Shown piece by piece: positions 15,573-23,640 of a stretch of DNA of 64,000 nt. The notes under the pieces were generated by a model. The model saw only the letters and a list, made by a program, of their open reading frames with translations, was not told the origin of the DNA and did no database searches. The stretch's first letter is position 1, and every line of letters begins with the position of its first letter. The position numbers were made by a program, and so were the translations under genes. The DNA comes from Actinomadura livida. Lineage in GTDB: Bacteria; Actinomycetota; Actinomycetes; Streptosporangiales; Streptosporangiaceae. The stretch covers positions 90,556 through 154,555 of the forward strand of contig NZ_BMRO01000006.1 in NCBI RefSeq assembly GCF_014648675.1. Direction: 5' to 3'.

Positions 15573-16994
15573 TCACGGGCGTCCTGACGCTGGGGCGAGG
15601 TAAAGGCGTGGTCCGGTGGCCGCCACGGGGACGCGCTGCCAGTGTCCGGGAAGGTCAGGGCGCTCGTCGACTGCCAGGGCCACCCGTAGGCCCTGGTCTT
15701 GCAGCCTTCCGACGTTGGCGGCGGTGAGCGCGGCGGACGCGTCGCGGTCGCCGAGGCCGTCGCGCATGTCCGCTCCCCGGCACCGGCGCAGGAAGGCGAT
15801 CTGCGGCGCGAACCTGCCGAGCACGGCGCAGTTCCCGCCGACACCGCGAACGGCCAGGGCATCGGCGGCCTCCTCAGGCCAGGACAGGGCCACCTCGGCG
15901 CGATCCGCGACACGGTCGGCCTTGGCGACCTGCAGCCCCGTGTGCACGAGGACCGCCACCGTCACACCGGCGGCCAAGACCCAACCCGCACGCCATCTTC
16001 GCGCCCCGCGCACGATCGCGGTGAGCCCCACACCGGCCGGCAGGGACAGCAGGGCGAACACCGGAAGCAGGTAACGCGGCACAGCGAGGTCGGTCAGCAC
16101 GAAATAGGCACCGCCGAAGACGACGACCGTCCCGACGCAGACCAGCAGGGCGCGGCGAGCCTCACCTCTGGCCGCCCACAACCCCGCGCCCGCCAGCGCG
16201 AGGCCCCCGGCCCACCACAGCATCGCGGCGACCCCGACCACGCCGCAGTCCGCCGTCGTGGGCGGGCACGACTCCCGCCCGTCCACCGTCGCCAGGTAGC
16301 GCGGCAGGACGAAATGCAGCCCGCTCCCGCCGCCGAGCGACTGGACCGCCTCCAGCCGGGTCCCCGGGTCACCGAACCGGACGAACGACTCGACGACCCA
16401 CACGCCCCACCCGGCCGCGACACCGCCCGCGATGCCCGCCGCCGACCACCGCCACCCCGGAACCCGGAGCGCCGCCACGAACAGCGGCAGCGCGAGCCAC
16501 ACCGCATCCGTGGGCCGCAGCAGCCCGACCCCCGCGATGATCAGCGCCAGCACGGCCCAGGCCCGGCGCCCGCCCGCGACCAGCACCCCAACGGCCGCGA
16601 CGGCCCCCAGCGCGACCGGCATGTTCGGCAGCACGGTGGCGCCGTACCGCAGAGAAGCCCACGGCACCGCGAACAGCGCCGCCGCCACGGGCACGCTCGC
16701 CCGGTCCAGCACTTTGAACCACGGCCAGAAGGCCAGCACCAGCAGGACGGCCGACAGTACGGCGAAGTACACCCGGATCAGCGTCACGTCCGACGTCCAG
16801 AGCGTGACCGGCGCGGCCAGCACCCCTTCTCCGAGGGACCGGTGCGCCGCGAACGGCGTCCGCGGCGCGTCGCCGGAGAACTGGCTCGCGTAAACGGCCT
16901 CGTCCAGATCGAGCGGAACCCCGAGCCCGCCGGTGAGCGCCTGCAGTCCCACATATCCCAGCGCAACGCAGCCGAGCCCCACCCTGGCCGCCAC
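15573..16994 (-). CDS. Polytopic membrane protein, GT-C glycosyltransferase-like
   Basis: A 473-residue protein with about ten predicted transmembrane helices from the N-terminus to about residue 350 and a roughly 120-residue C-terminal soluble domain. LDLDEAVYASQFS early in the chain (residues 28-40) resembles the acidic DE motif in the first loop of GT-C enzymes such as ArnT/PMT, which use lipid-linked sugars. Two Cys pairs (ESCPPTTADC and GNCAVLG...RRCRG) suggest extracytoplasmic disulfides. Start GTG at 16994. It stands alone, convergent with ilvD. The GT-C assignment is tentative. Confidence 0.75.
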   Translation of the reverse strand: MAARVGLGCVALGYVGLQALTGGLGVPLDLDEAVYASQFSGDAPRTPFAAHRSLGEGVLAAPVTLWTSDVTLIRVYFAVLSAVLLVLAFWPWFKVLDRASVPVAAALFAVPWASLRYGATVLPNMPVALGAVAAVGVLVAGGRRAWAVLALIIAGVGLLRPTDAVWLALPLFVAALRVPGWRWSAAGIAGGVAAGWGVWVVESFVRFGDPGTRLEAVQSLGGGSGLHFVLPRYLATVDGRESCPPTTADCGVVGVAAMLWWAGGLALAGAGLWAARGEARRALLVCVGTVVVFGGAYFVLTDLAVPRYLLPVFALLSLPAGVGLTAIVRGARRWRAGWVLAAGVTVAVLVHTGLQVAKADRVADRAEVALSWPEEAADALAVRGVGGNCAVLGRFAPQIAFLRRCRGADMRDGLGDRDASAALTAANVGRLQDQGLRVALAVDERPDLPGHWQRVPVAATGPRLYLAPASGRP

Positions 16995-17167
16995 GATTCC
17001 CCCCGCCGACGTCCCCCGTTCCCCCAGCTCAGGCTAGATCAGCCCCCCGTCCGCCACCGACGGCCATGCCGATTGCATTCGATGAACGGAAGAAGTCTGT
17101 ACGCGGCGGTGATCGGCATTTCCTACGGTCACAGGCCCCGCCCTTTACATTGTAGATTCGTAAGCTC

Positions 17168-18571
17168 CTACTCCGGGAGCAGGCGCCCGCCCGCGATCGT
17201 CGCGCGGACGTTGACCGCTGACGGGCGGTGCAGGGCCTCGGTTAGCGGGACGTGCAGGAGTACGAGGTCTGCGGTCTCCCCTTCGGTCACCTGTCGGGGA
17301 GGGCCGCCGGGCGTACCGGGGTCGGTGAGGAGTGAGCGCAGGGCCACGGCTGCGGGGATGGTCTCGTCCCGGCCGGCGACCGCGCCCGACCTGGTGGTGC
17401 GGTCGGCGGCGGCGTCCAGTACGGCCCAGGGGTCGAGCGGTCCGTAGGGCGCGTCGCTGGACAGCCCGACCGGGACCCCGGCGTCGAGCAGGCTCCGGCA
17501 CCGGTAGAGGTCGGGCACGTCCTCGGCCGGGACGTCGCGGAGGTAGTCGTCACCGCGGTCGGCGAGGAACCCCGGCTGCGTGACGACCCGCAGGCCGCGC
17601 CGCGCGAGCTCCGGGACGATGATTTCCGGGACGAGCGCCGCGTGCTCGATGCGGTCGCCGTCCAGGGTCCCGGTGTCGTCGAAGGCGGCGAGCAGGAGCA
17701 GGAGCGCCTCGCGGGTGACGCAGTGCACCGCGACCGGCCGCCGGTGCTCGTGGGCGTGCCTGATCCGCGCGCTCAGCTCGTCGAGCGGCGGCAGGCCCGA
17801 ATCCGCCAGGACGATCTTGTACGGGCCGGTGCTGAGGCGCGGGTGCGGGGCCGTCCCGGCGTCCGGCGGCAGTCCGAGGAGGTGGACGCGCTGGGGCAGC
17901 GTCCCGTCGCGGACCGCCGCCTCGATCGCGGCGCGCGCCCCGGCGCCGAGGTCGGGCGTCGCGTCGGTGACGGCGGTGACGCCCAGCCGCGCCAGCTCCC
18001 GCCCGACCGTGCCGAGGTCCACCGGGCGCGCCGCGGGGAGGCGGGTGCGCAGCCAGTCGTCCGCCCGCCAGAGCCGGCCGGTGGGCCGTCCGGCGGAGTC
18101 CCGCTCGACACCGGGGTGGTCGGCGGAGGCCAGGCCCGCGGCGCGCACGGCCGCCGAGTTGAGGATCCACAGGGCCCCGCTGCGATGCTGGATCCGGACG
18201 GGCCCGCCCGGGCGCAGCGCGTCGAGCGCGGCGGCGTCCAGGTCACCGGCGACGCTCTCGGCGTAGCCGACGCCGCGCACCCATCCGTGCTCATCGGGTT
18301 CGGCGTCCCGCAGGGCCGCCGCGAGCCGGTCCGGGCCGGCCACGGCGGGCGGCCCGCACACGACCGAGCGCCGCCACGCGGCCAGCGCGTGCAGGTGCAG
18401 GTGGTGATCACAGAGTCCGGGGATGAGCGCTCCACCGCCGCACTCCACGACCCGCTCGCCGCGCCGCCGCGACAGCCCGCCGCCGATCTCGGCGATCCGG
18501 CCGCCCGCCAGGCGGACGTCCGCGTGCCCGCGCCCGAGGAGCTCGGCGTCCCGCAGCAGCAGCCCGGTCAC
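17168..18571 (-). CDS. Amidohydrolase (YtcJ-like, metal-dependent)
   Basis: A 467-residue metal-dependent hydrolase of the amidohydrolase superfamily. The first metal-binding HxH is in LIPGLCDHHLHLHAL. Later blocks include the carboxylated-Lys region around GPYKIVLADSG, DRIEHAALV with a conserved His, and SSDAPYGPLDPW with the catalytic Asp. The N- and C-terminal strands (residues 1-45 and ADLVLLHVPLTEAL) form the usual beta-sandwich. GTG at 18571 overlaps the stop of the CoA-transferase by GTGA, so the two are translationally coupled. The substrate is unknown; an amide or lactam feeding CoA-linked metabolism is possible. Confidence 0.85.
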   Translation of the reverse strand: MTGLLLRDAELLGRGHADVRLAGGRIAEIGGGLSRRRGERVVECGGGALIPGLCDHHLHLHALAAWRRSVVCGPPAVAGPDRLAAALRDAEPDEHGWVRGVGYAESVAGDLDAAALDALRPGGPVRIQHRSGALWILNSAAVRAAGLASADHPGVERDSAGRPTGRLWRADDWLRTRLPAARPVDLGTVGRELARLGVTAVTDATPDLGAGARAAIEAAVRDGTLPQRVHLLGLPPDAGTAPHPRLSTGPYKIVLADSGLPPLDELSARIRHAHEHRRPVAVHCVTREALLLLLAAFDDTGTLDGDRIEHAALVPEIIVPELARRGLRVVTQPGFLADRGDDYLRDVPAEDVPDLYRCRSLLDAGVPVGLSSDAPYGPLDPWAVLDAAADRTTRSGAVAGRDETIPAAVALRSLLTDPGTPGGPPRQVTEGETADLVLLHVPLTEALHRPSAVNVRATIAGGRLLPE

Positions 18572-19797
18572 GGGACGGCGATGCCGAGGCCGGCCAGCAC
18601 TTCGGCGGTGTCCCGCCCCATCGCGGGGGCCCTGCCCGGTGGTTCGCGCCGGGCAGGTGCAGCGACGGGCAGGGCACCGGCCTCGCTCTCCAGCACCCAT
18701 GCGTCCCCGCGGCGGACGGCCTCCCGGCTCGCGACGGGCTCCCCCGCCGGGAGGGTCGCGGCGACCACGGCGGACATGGCGACGTCCCACAGCATTCCTC
18801 CTCCGCCGGGCGGCGCGGTGGCGGCGAGGGCGGCGGCGGTCAGCCCGGTGAGGGGGTCGGCGATGGCGTCGCCGCAGAACAGCGGGGCGAGGTCCGGGTC
18901 GCGGCAGACGAGGCCCGCGGCGGCGGCCACGTCGTCACCGAAGCCGATCCGGTCGTGCGCGCGCCCGTAGGCCGTGATCGACACCCAGGTCGTCCCGCCG
19001 GCGACCGCCGCCCCGGCGTCGAGACCGAACCGGGCGAGGGCGCGGGGGCGGGACGCCTCGATGACGATGTCGGCGGCGTCGGCGAGCGCCCGCATCGCGC
19101 GGCGGCCCGCGGGCTCGGCCGGGTCGAGGACCACCGACCGGTGCCCGGCGTGCAGCAGGTCGTAGAACGCGGCGTCGCCGAGGCGGGCACCGTCCGGGCG
19201 GGCGGGGGTCTCGACCTTGACGACGCGCGCTCCGGCCGACCCGAGCAGGTGCGCGCACAGCGGGCCCGCCCACAGCGCGCTGAAGTCGACCACCAGCGCG
19301 CCGTCCAGCGGGCGGGGCGCCAGCGGTTCGGGGACGCTCGACGGGCAGGCCGCGACGGGCCCCGCCGCGACCCCTAGCAGCTCGGCGCGTTCGGCCAGTT
19401 CGGCGCCGGTGTGCTCGCGCAGCCATGGGACGAGCGCCGGCCACGGGTCGTCGTCCACGTCGGCTCCGGCGAGCGCGCCGAGGAGGGCGGGATCGTCGGG
19501 GCGGGCGCTGGAGACGGCGGCCCAGCCGTCCGCCGTCGGGAGCAGCCGGCAGGCGCCGCCGGCGGACCTGCGTCCCCTCCGGCGGTGCCCGGTGAACGCG
19601 GCGCGCTCGGACAGCAGCCGCGCGCCGTCCACCCCGAACCGCTCCCCCAGGCCGGCGGCCACCGCCGCCGCGTTCCCCGGCGGCACGAGGGGCGGCCCGC
19701 CGGGATGCCCGCACAGCGGCAGCACCCCGGAGGACGCCCAGCTCACAAGGGCGTCCGGCCCGCTCCCCTGCGGCGATGCGTCCCCACCCGGCGACAT
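18568..19797 (-). CDS. Family III CoA-transferase with rearranged N-terminus
   Basis: A 409-residue CaiB/BaiF-type CoA-transferase. The normal N-terminal block RPLDGALVVDFSALWAGPLC, the CoA-binding GARVVKVETP and HAGHRSVVLDPAEPAGR appear only from about residue 165. The preceding residues (GWAAVSSARPDDPALLGALA, PWLREHTGAELAERAELLGV) resemble the region that normally lies near the C-terminus of the family. The chain ends GRAPAMGRDTAEVLAGLGI as usual. The order is therefore partly permuted or derived from a fusion. ATG at 19797. It is coupled to the amidohydrolase gene and divergent from an enoyl-CoA hydratase (51-base gap), suggesting a shared pathway. Confidence 0.82.
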   Translation of the reverse strand: MSPGGDASPQGSGPDALVSWASSGVLPLCGHPGGPPLVPPGNAAAVAAGLGERFGVDGARLLSERAAFTGHRRRGRRSAGGACRLLPTADGWAAVSSARPDDPALLGALAGADVDDDPWPALVPWLREHTGAELAERAELLGVAAGPVAACPSSVPEPLAPRPLDGALVVDFSALWAGPLCAHLLGSAGARVVKVETPARPDGARLGDAAFYDLLHAGHRSVVLDPAEPAGRRAMRALADAADIVIEASRPRALARFGLDAGAAVAGGTTWVSITAYGRAHDRIGFGDDVAAAAGLVCRDPDLAPLFCGDAIADPLTGLTAAALAATAPPGGGGMLWDVAMSAVVAATLPAGEPVASREAVRRGDAWVLESEAGALPVAAPARREPPGRAPAMGRDTAEVLAGLGIAVP

Positions 19798-19848
19798 GGC
19801 CCGACGATACACTCCGGCCCGATCGACACTTTCGGGAGAGGACCGGCC

Positions 19849-20853
19849 GTGCACATCTCCGTCGCCGACCTCGCCGACGGCGCGGCGGACCTGCCGCTCC
19901 TCGCGCCCGACGGGTCCGTCCGCGACCCGCTCGTCACCGTTGACCTGGCCCCCGCCGATCCCGCGGTCGCCGCGCGGGCGGCCCAGCGGGCCAGGGACTG
20001 CGACCGCATCCTCATCGGCCTCGGCACGGCGGACCCGGAACTCCTCCGAGCACTCGACCTGACGCTTGGCGCGGGCGGCCGAGAGGCCGCGGACGACCCG
20101 GCGGCCTCGCCGGACGTGCTGCGCGAGGCCGTCACCCGCAATCCGCATGCGTCCCTGCTCCTGCGGGACGTCCTGCGCACCACGGAGGGCATGCCGGTCG
20201 ACGCGGCGCTCGACGTCGAGTCCTATGCCTACTCCACGCTCCTCGGGGGGCCGGAGTTCGCCCGCTGGCTGGCCGCCCGCCCCCCGCGCCCGCTCCCGCC
20301 CGAGGCGGACGACCCGGTCCTGCTGGCGCGGGACGCCGGCGACCTGTCGATCACGCTCAACCGCCCGGAACGGCGCAACGCCTTCGGCCGGCAGCTGCGC
20401 GACGCCCTCGTGGACGCCCTGACCGTCGCGGCGTCCGACCCCGGCATCACCCGCGTGACCCTGCGCGGCGCGGGCCCCGCGTTCTGCTCCGGCGGCGACC
20501 TGGCCGAGTTCGGCGCCGCCCCCGACCTGGCGACCGCCCACCTGGTGCGCACCCGGGGAGGCGCGGGCCGCCTGATCCACCGCCTCGCCGGACGCGTCGA
20601 GGCCCGCGTGCACGGCCCCTGCGTCGGCGCGGGCATCGAGCTCCCCGCGTTCGCCGGCCGCGTCACCGCCCACCCGGACGCGACGTTCCGGCTGCCCGAG
20701 GTGTCCATGGGCCTCATCCCCGGCGCCGGCGGCACGGTGAGCATCCCGCGCCGCATCGGCCGCTGGCGAACCCTCTACATGGCCCTGACCGGAACACCCG
20801 TCCCCGCCGAGACCGCCCTCGCCTGGCGCCTGGTGGACGGCATCCGGCCCTGA
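19849..20853 (+). CDS. Enoyl-CoA hydratase/isomerase with extra N-terminal domain
   Basis: A 334-residue crotonase-fold protein. The catalytic part begins at about residue 165 (GDLSITLNRPERRNAFGRQL) with oxyanion-hole segments AFCSGGDLAEFG and HGPCVGAGIELPAFA; LPEVSMGLIPGAGG also fits. The chain ends about 60 residues after this, shorter than usual. The first 160 residues are not a normal part of the family, yet SLLLRDVLRTTEGMPVDAAL and ESYAYSTLLGGPEFARWLAA resemble the C-terminal helices of a crotonase. This may be a permuted arrangement. GTG at 19849 follows GGGAGAGG. It is divergent from the similarly rearranged CoA-transferase. Confidence 0.82.
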   Translation: MHISVADLADGAADLPLLAPDGSVRDPLVTVDLAPADPAVAARAAQRARDCDRILIGLGTADPELLRALDLTLGAGGREAADDPAASPDVLREAVTRNPHASLLLRDVLRTTEGMPVDAALDVESYAYSTLLGGPEFARWLAARPPRPLPPEADDPVLLARDAGDLSITLNRPERRNAFGRQLRDALVDALTVAASDPGITRVTLRGAGPAFCSGGDLAEFGAAPDLATAHLVRTRGGAGRLIHRLAGRVEARVHGPCVGAGIELPAFAGRVTAHPDATFRLPEVSMGLIPGAGGTVSIPRRIGRWRTLYMALTGTPVPAETALAWRLVDGIRP

Positions 20854-20860
20854 CACCGCC

Positions 20861-21550
20861 TCAGCGGCGGGGGTCGAGGTAGCCGGCGATCGATTCGGCC
20901 AGCACGGCGCGCGCGTCGTCGATGTCGGTCCAGGTGCTCAGGTGCTGCTCCAGATAGAGGCCGCGGACGGCGGCGGGCAGGAGGTGGCGCACCCGCTCCA
21001 GCCGGTAGGCGTCCACGACGAGCCCGCGGAACGCCCGCGCGTAGGCGCGCCGCCACCGGCGGTCCCAGAGGTTGAGCTGCTCGGCCGTCCGCGGGTACGC
21101 CTCGGTGAACTCGGCCGTGTTGCGCGGCAGCAGGCTCCGCAGCGCCGCCACCGCCCGGCCCGGCGGCGAGTCGAGGCCCGACCAGAGGGCGTCGACGATG
21201 CGGCTCATCCGCTCGGCGACGGACCCGTCGTCGATGTCCTTCCACGGCAGCATGTCGCCCTGGCCCGCCAGTTCTTCGAGGACGGCGGCCCACAGCCCGT
21301 CGACGCCGCCGAACTGGTGCTGGACCGTCCCCCAGGTGACCCCGGCGCGTTTCGCGACGAGGTTGGCGCTGGCCTCACCGGCGTGCTCGCTGTCGGCGAG
21401 CATGGCGATCGCGGTCCTGATCACGCGGGCGCGCGTCTCCAGGCCGCGCCGGTTGAGCGGGGCGCCCCGCGCGTTCAGCGGGGGGCCGGTGACACCGCGG
21501 CCCGCCGGCTCCACCGGCTGCGCGCCGCGGGCGGACGAGGGCTCGGTCAC
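20861..21550 (-). CDS. TetR-family transcriptional regulator
   Basis: A 229-residue TetR regulator. The helix-turn-helix spans LETRARVIRTAIAMLAD to ANLVAKRAGVTWGTVQHQFG (roughly residues 36-85), followed by an all-helical ligand domain. GTG at 21550 is chosen; upstream in-frame codons to 21616 would cover the operator region. It is divergent from a thioesterase gene. A palindrome lies in the shared intergenic space (21606-21621) and a near-identical copy just after the thioesterase (22338-22359). Control of the thioesterase gene and of itself is the likely role. Confidence 0.87.
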   Translation of the reverse strand: MTEPSSARGAQPVEPAGRGVTGPPLNARGAPLNRRGLETRARVIRTAIAMLADSEHAGEASANLVAKRAGVTWGTVQHQFGGVDGLWAAVLEELAGQGDMLPWKDIDDGSVAERMSRIVDALWSGLDSPPGRAVAALRSLLPRNTAEFTEAYPRTAEQLNLWDRRWRRAYARAFRGLVVDAYRLERVRHLLPAAVRGLYLEQHLSTWTDIDDARAVLAESIAGYLDPRR

Positions 21551-21605
21551 GGGTGCGATTCTAGTTCGGGCGGCATGGCCGGAACGGGCGCATCGGCGGA
21601 GTGAG

Positions 21606-21621
21606 CATAGACACATCTATG
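21606..21621. promoter_or_regulatory. Operator palindrome between tetR and thioesterase
   Basis: CATAGACACATCTATG is a perfect 6-bp inverted repeat around CACA. It lies between the divergent TetR gene and the thioesterase gene. The 16 bases match 14 of 16 in a second copy at 22343 onward, and the two differences lie in the loop. The pairing strongly suggests a specific protein site, probably that of the adjacent TetR. Confidence 0.65.
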
Positions 21622-21661
21622 TAAGCTGGTGGCACCGGTCCCGCCGGTATACGGTCGGCGC

Positions 21662-22345
21662 ATGACGAGCCGCCAGCCCTCCCTCAGAGCGTCCGCGTGG
21701 CAGGCCGGCGGATTCGTCCGCGACGACACGCCGACCGCCGAGGTGGAACGCCGGGAAGCGGTGATCGAGTCGCTGGCCGGCACCGTCCGCGACCTGATCG
21801 ACGCCACGATCCGCACGACGGTCGAGGACGACGAGGTCCACCGGGTCCGCGACGACCTCGCCGCACTCGTCGACAGGCTGCGGGTCTCCCAGCTGCCCGG
21901 TCCCGCCGGAGTCAGGTACAACACCGAGTTCCGCTCCTGGAACTGGGGCAATGCCGTGGTGGGCGCGGCGAATGGGATCGCTCCGCCGCTCCGCATCGTC
22001 CATGATTCGGACGGGTGCCACGCCGACGTGGTTTTGGGTGCGGCGTACGAGGGGCCTCCGGGATTGGTGCACGGCGGTGTCTCCGCGTTGCTCCTCGACC
22101 ACATCATGGGCGAGACGGCGTCCGGAAGGCGCCGGACGGCCTTCACGGGAACGCTCACCATGCGCTACCGGCGCGGTACTCCCCTGGGCCCCCTGCGGCT
22201 CGAAGGGAGAATCGTCGGCGAGGAGCGCCGCAAGATCTTCGTGGCCGGCTCGATCTCCGACGCCGACGGCGTCACCGTCGAGGCCGAAGGCGTCTTCATC
22301 CAGCCGGCGGGCACCCCGACCGCCCCGGAGCGGCCGAGCACATAG
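21662..22345 (+). CDS. PaaI-type hotdog thioesterase
   Basis: A 227-residue hotdog-fold acyl-CoA thioesterase-like protein. The core starts at about residue 110. The stretch GPPGLVHGGVSALLLDHIMG carries the family HGG motif with the Asp-containing central helix, then LTMRYRRGTPLGPL and GRIVGEERRKIFVAG follow. The N-terminal 80 residues are helical and extend beyond the usual 140-residue family length. ATG at 21662 lies within 40 bases of the operator, so any leader is short. The TAG stop codon is part of the second operator copy. The native acyl-CoA is unknown. Confidence 0.85.
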   Translation: MTSRQPSLRASAWQAGGFVRDDTPTAEVERREAVIESLAGTVRDLIDATIRTTVEDDEVHRVRDDLAALVDRLRVSQLPGPAGVRYNTEFRSWNWGNAVVGAANGIAPPLRIVHDSDGCHADVVLGAAYEGPPGLVHGGVSALLLDHIMGETASGRRRTAFTGTLTMRYRRGTPLGPLRLEGRIVGEERRKIFVAGSISDADGVTVEAEGVFIQPAGTPTAPERPST

Positions 22346-22359
22346 ACACCGCTATGTGC
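22338..22359. promoter_or_regulatory. Second operator copy / hairpin after thioesterase
   Basis: GCACATAGACACCGCTATGTGC is a perfect inverted repeat with 8-bp arms and a six-base centre. Its core CATAGACACCGCTATG differs from the 21606 site at only two central bases. It contains the thioesterase stop codon and lies between convergent genes, so it could also act as a weak terminator. The match to the upstream site argues for a second binding site. Confidence 0.5.
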
Positions 22360-22414
22360 CCGCTATTCCGGGACGGCGGCGCCCGGGCAGCGCGCCAGCG
22401 GGTCGTGGACGCGC

Positions 22415-22993
22415 TCAGCCGTGCAGGCTGGGCCGGTAGGTGAGCTCCTGGATGTGGCCGTCGAGCGTCCGGTGCTCGATCAGCTCCAGGTCGAAGTCGG
22501 CCGCTCCCTGGAAGATGGGGTCCAGCCCGGTCGCGCCGGTGATGACCGGGAAGAGCGTCACCTGGACGCGGTCGACCAGCCCGGCGGCCATCAGCGCCCG
22601 GTTCATCGCCAGGCTGCCGTGCGACCGCAGCGGCACCGCGGACTCCTCCTTGAGCCGGGCGACGACGTCGACGGCGTCGCCGCTCGCGACGTTCGCGTCC
22701 GGCCAGTCGAGGGGGCCCTCCAGGGTGGTCGACACCACCGTCGCCGGCAGGTGCCGCATCCGCGTGACCCAGGGGTCGCGCACGTCCGACTCCTCGGTGC
22801 TCGACGCCAGCATCTGCGCGAACGCCCGGTAGGTGTTGGCGCCGAACACCATCCGCTGGTCCTCCTCGTACAGGGCGAGGCGGCGGTCGAGGAGTTCGGG
22901 ACCCTGCCTGCCCCAGTAGCCGGTCCAGTCGCCCCCGGCGGCACCGAAGCCGTCGAGGCTGGAAAAGACGTCGAAGGTATAGGTCGCGGTCAT
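22415..22993 (-). CDS. Dihydrofolate reductase-family (RibD C-terminal-like) protein
   Basis: A 192-residue protein of the RibD_C/DHFR-like superfamily, NAD(P)H-dependent reductases. It begins TATYTFDVFSSLDGFGAAGG, has MVFGANTYRAFAQ, PATVVSTTLEGPLDWPDANV, the dinucleotide-binding SHGSLAMNRALMAAGLVDR and the terminal strands. ATG at 22993 is preceded by GGGAGGAG. It stands divergent from a VOC gene across a 180-base gap in which I see no clear element. The specific substrate is unknown; many homologues are annotated only as dihydrofolate reductase family. Confidence 0.87.
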   Translation of the reverse strand: MTATYTFDVFSSLDGFGAAGGDWTGYWGRQGPELLDRRLALYEEDQRMVFGANTYRAFAQMLASSTEESDVRDPWVTRMRHLPATVVSTTLEGPLDWPDANVASGDAVDVVARLKEESAVPLRSHGSLAMNRALMAAGLVDRVQVTLFPVITGATGLDPIFQGAADFDLELIEHRTLDGHIQELTYRPSLHG

Positions 22994-23173
22994 GATGCTC
23001 CTCCCACAGCGGCCGATCGCATGTCGGGGATACTGACCGGCGGCCGCGGCCGGACTCATCGCCGGGAACGCCTTTACCGAAGCTGGGCCATGCCGAGTCC
23101 CGAGGACGGTTGCCGCGCGCGGAGACGGGTGGCGAGGATCGAAGCGCAATCCGGCTCAAAGAGGAGGCGTTCG

Positions 23174-23587
23174 GTGACATCGCAGCTCAACCCGTACATC
23201 AGCTTCGACGGCGACGCCCGGGAGGCGTTGGAGTTCTACAAGGACGTCCTCGGCGGCGAGCTGACGATGCACACCTTCGGCGAGTACGGCGACAAGAGCG
23301 CGCCGGAGGCCGACAGGATCATGCACGGCACGCTGCAGTCCGAGCTCGGCTACACGCTGATGGCCGCCGACACCCCGCCCGGCATGCCGCACAACCCCGG
23401 CGACAACATCACGATCAGCCTGAGCGGCGACGACGCCGACACGCTGCGCGGCTACTGGGAGAAGCTGTCCGGGAGCGGCACCGTGGGGGTCCCGCTGGAG
23501 ATGCAGATGTGGGGCGACGAGTTCGGCCAGTGCACCGACCGCTTCGGCATCAACTGGATGGTCAACATCACCGGCTCGGCCGCCTGA
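23174..23587 (+). CDS. VOC-family protein (PhnB-like glyoxalase fold)
   Basis: A 137-residue PhnB-type VOC protein. It opens QLNPYISFDGDAREALEFYK, then VLGGELTMHTFGEYG, contains MHGTLQSELGYTLMAADTPP, and ends GQCTDRFGINWMVNI, all hallmarks of the family. GTG at 23174 has GAGGAGG about seven bases upstream. The frame extends far upstream without a domain, so the SD decides the start. Function in the cell is not known; some relatives bind metals or small antibiotics. Confidence 0.87.
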   Translation: MTSQLNPYISFDGDAREALEFYKDVLGGELTMHTFGEYGDKSAPEADRIMHGTLQSELGYTLMAADTPPGMPHNPGDNITISLSGDDADTLRGYWEKLSGSGTVGVPLEMQMWGDEFGQCTDRFGINWMVNITGSAA

Positions 23588-23640
23588 CCGGAGCCGCGCC
23601 CTCGCAGCCGTCGAGCGGGACAGGCGTCGTCGGCGAATAC

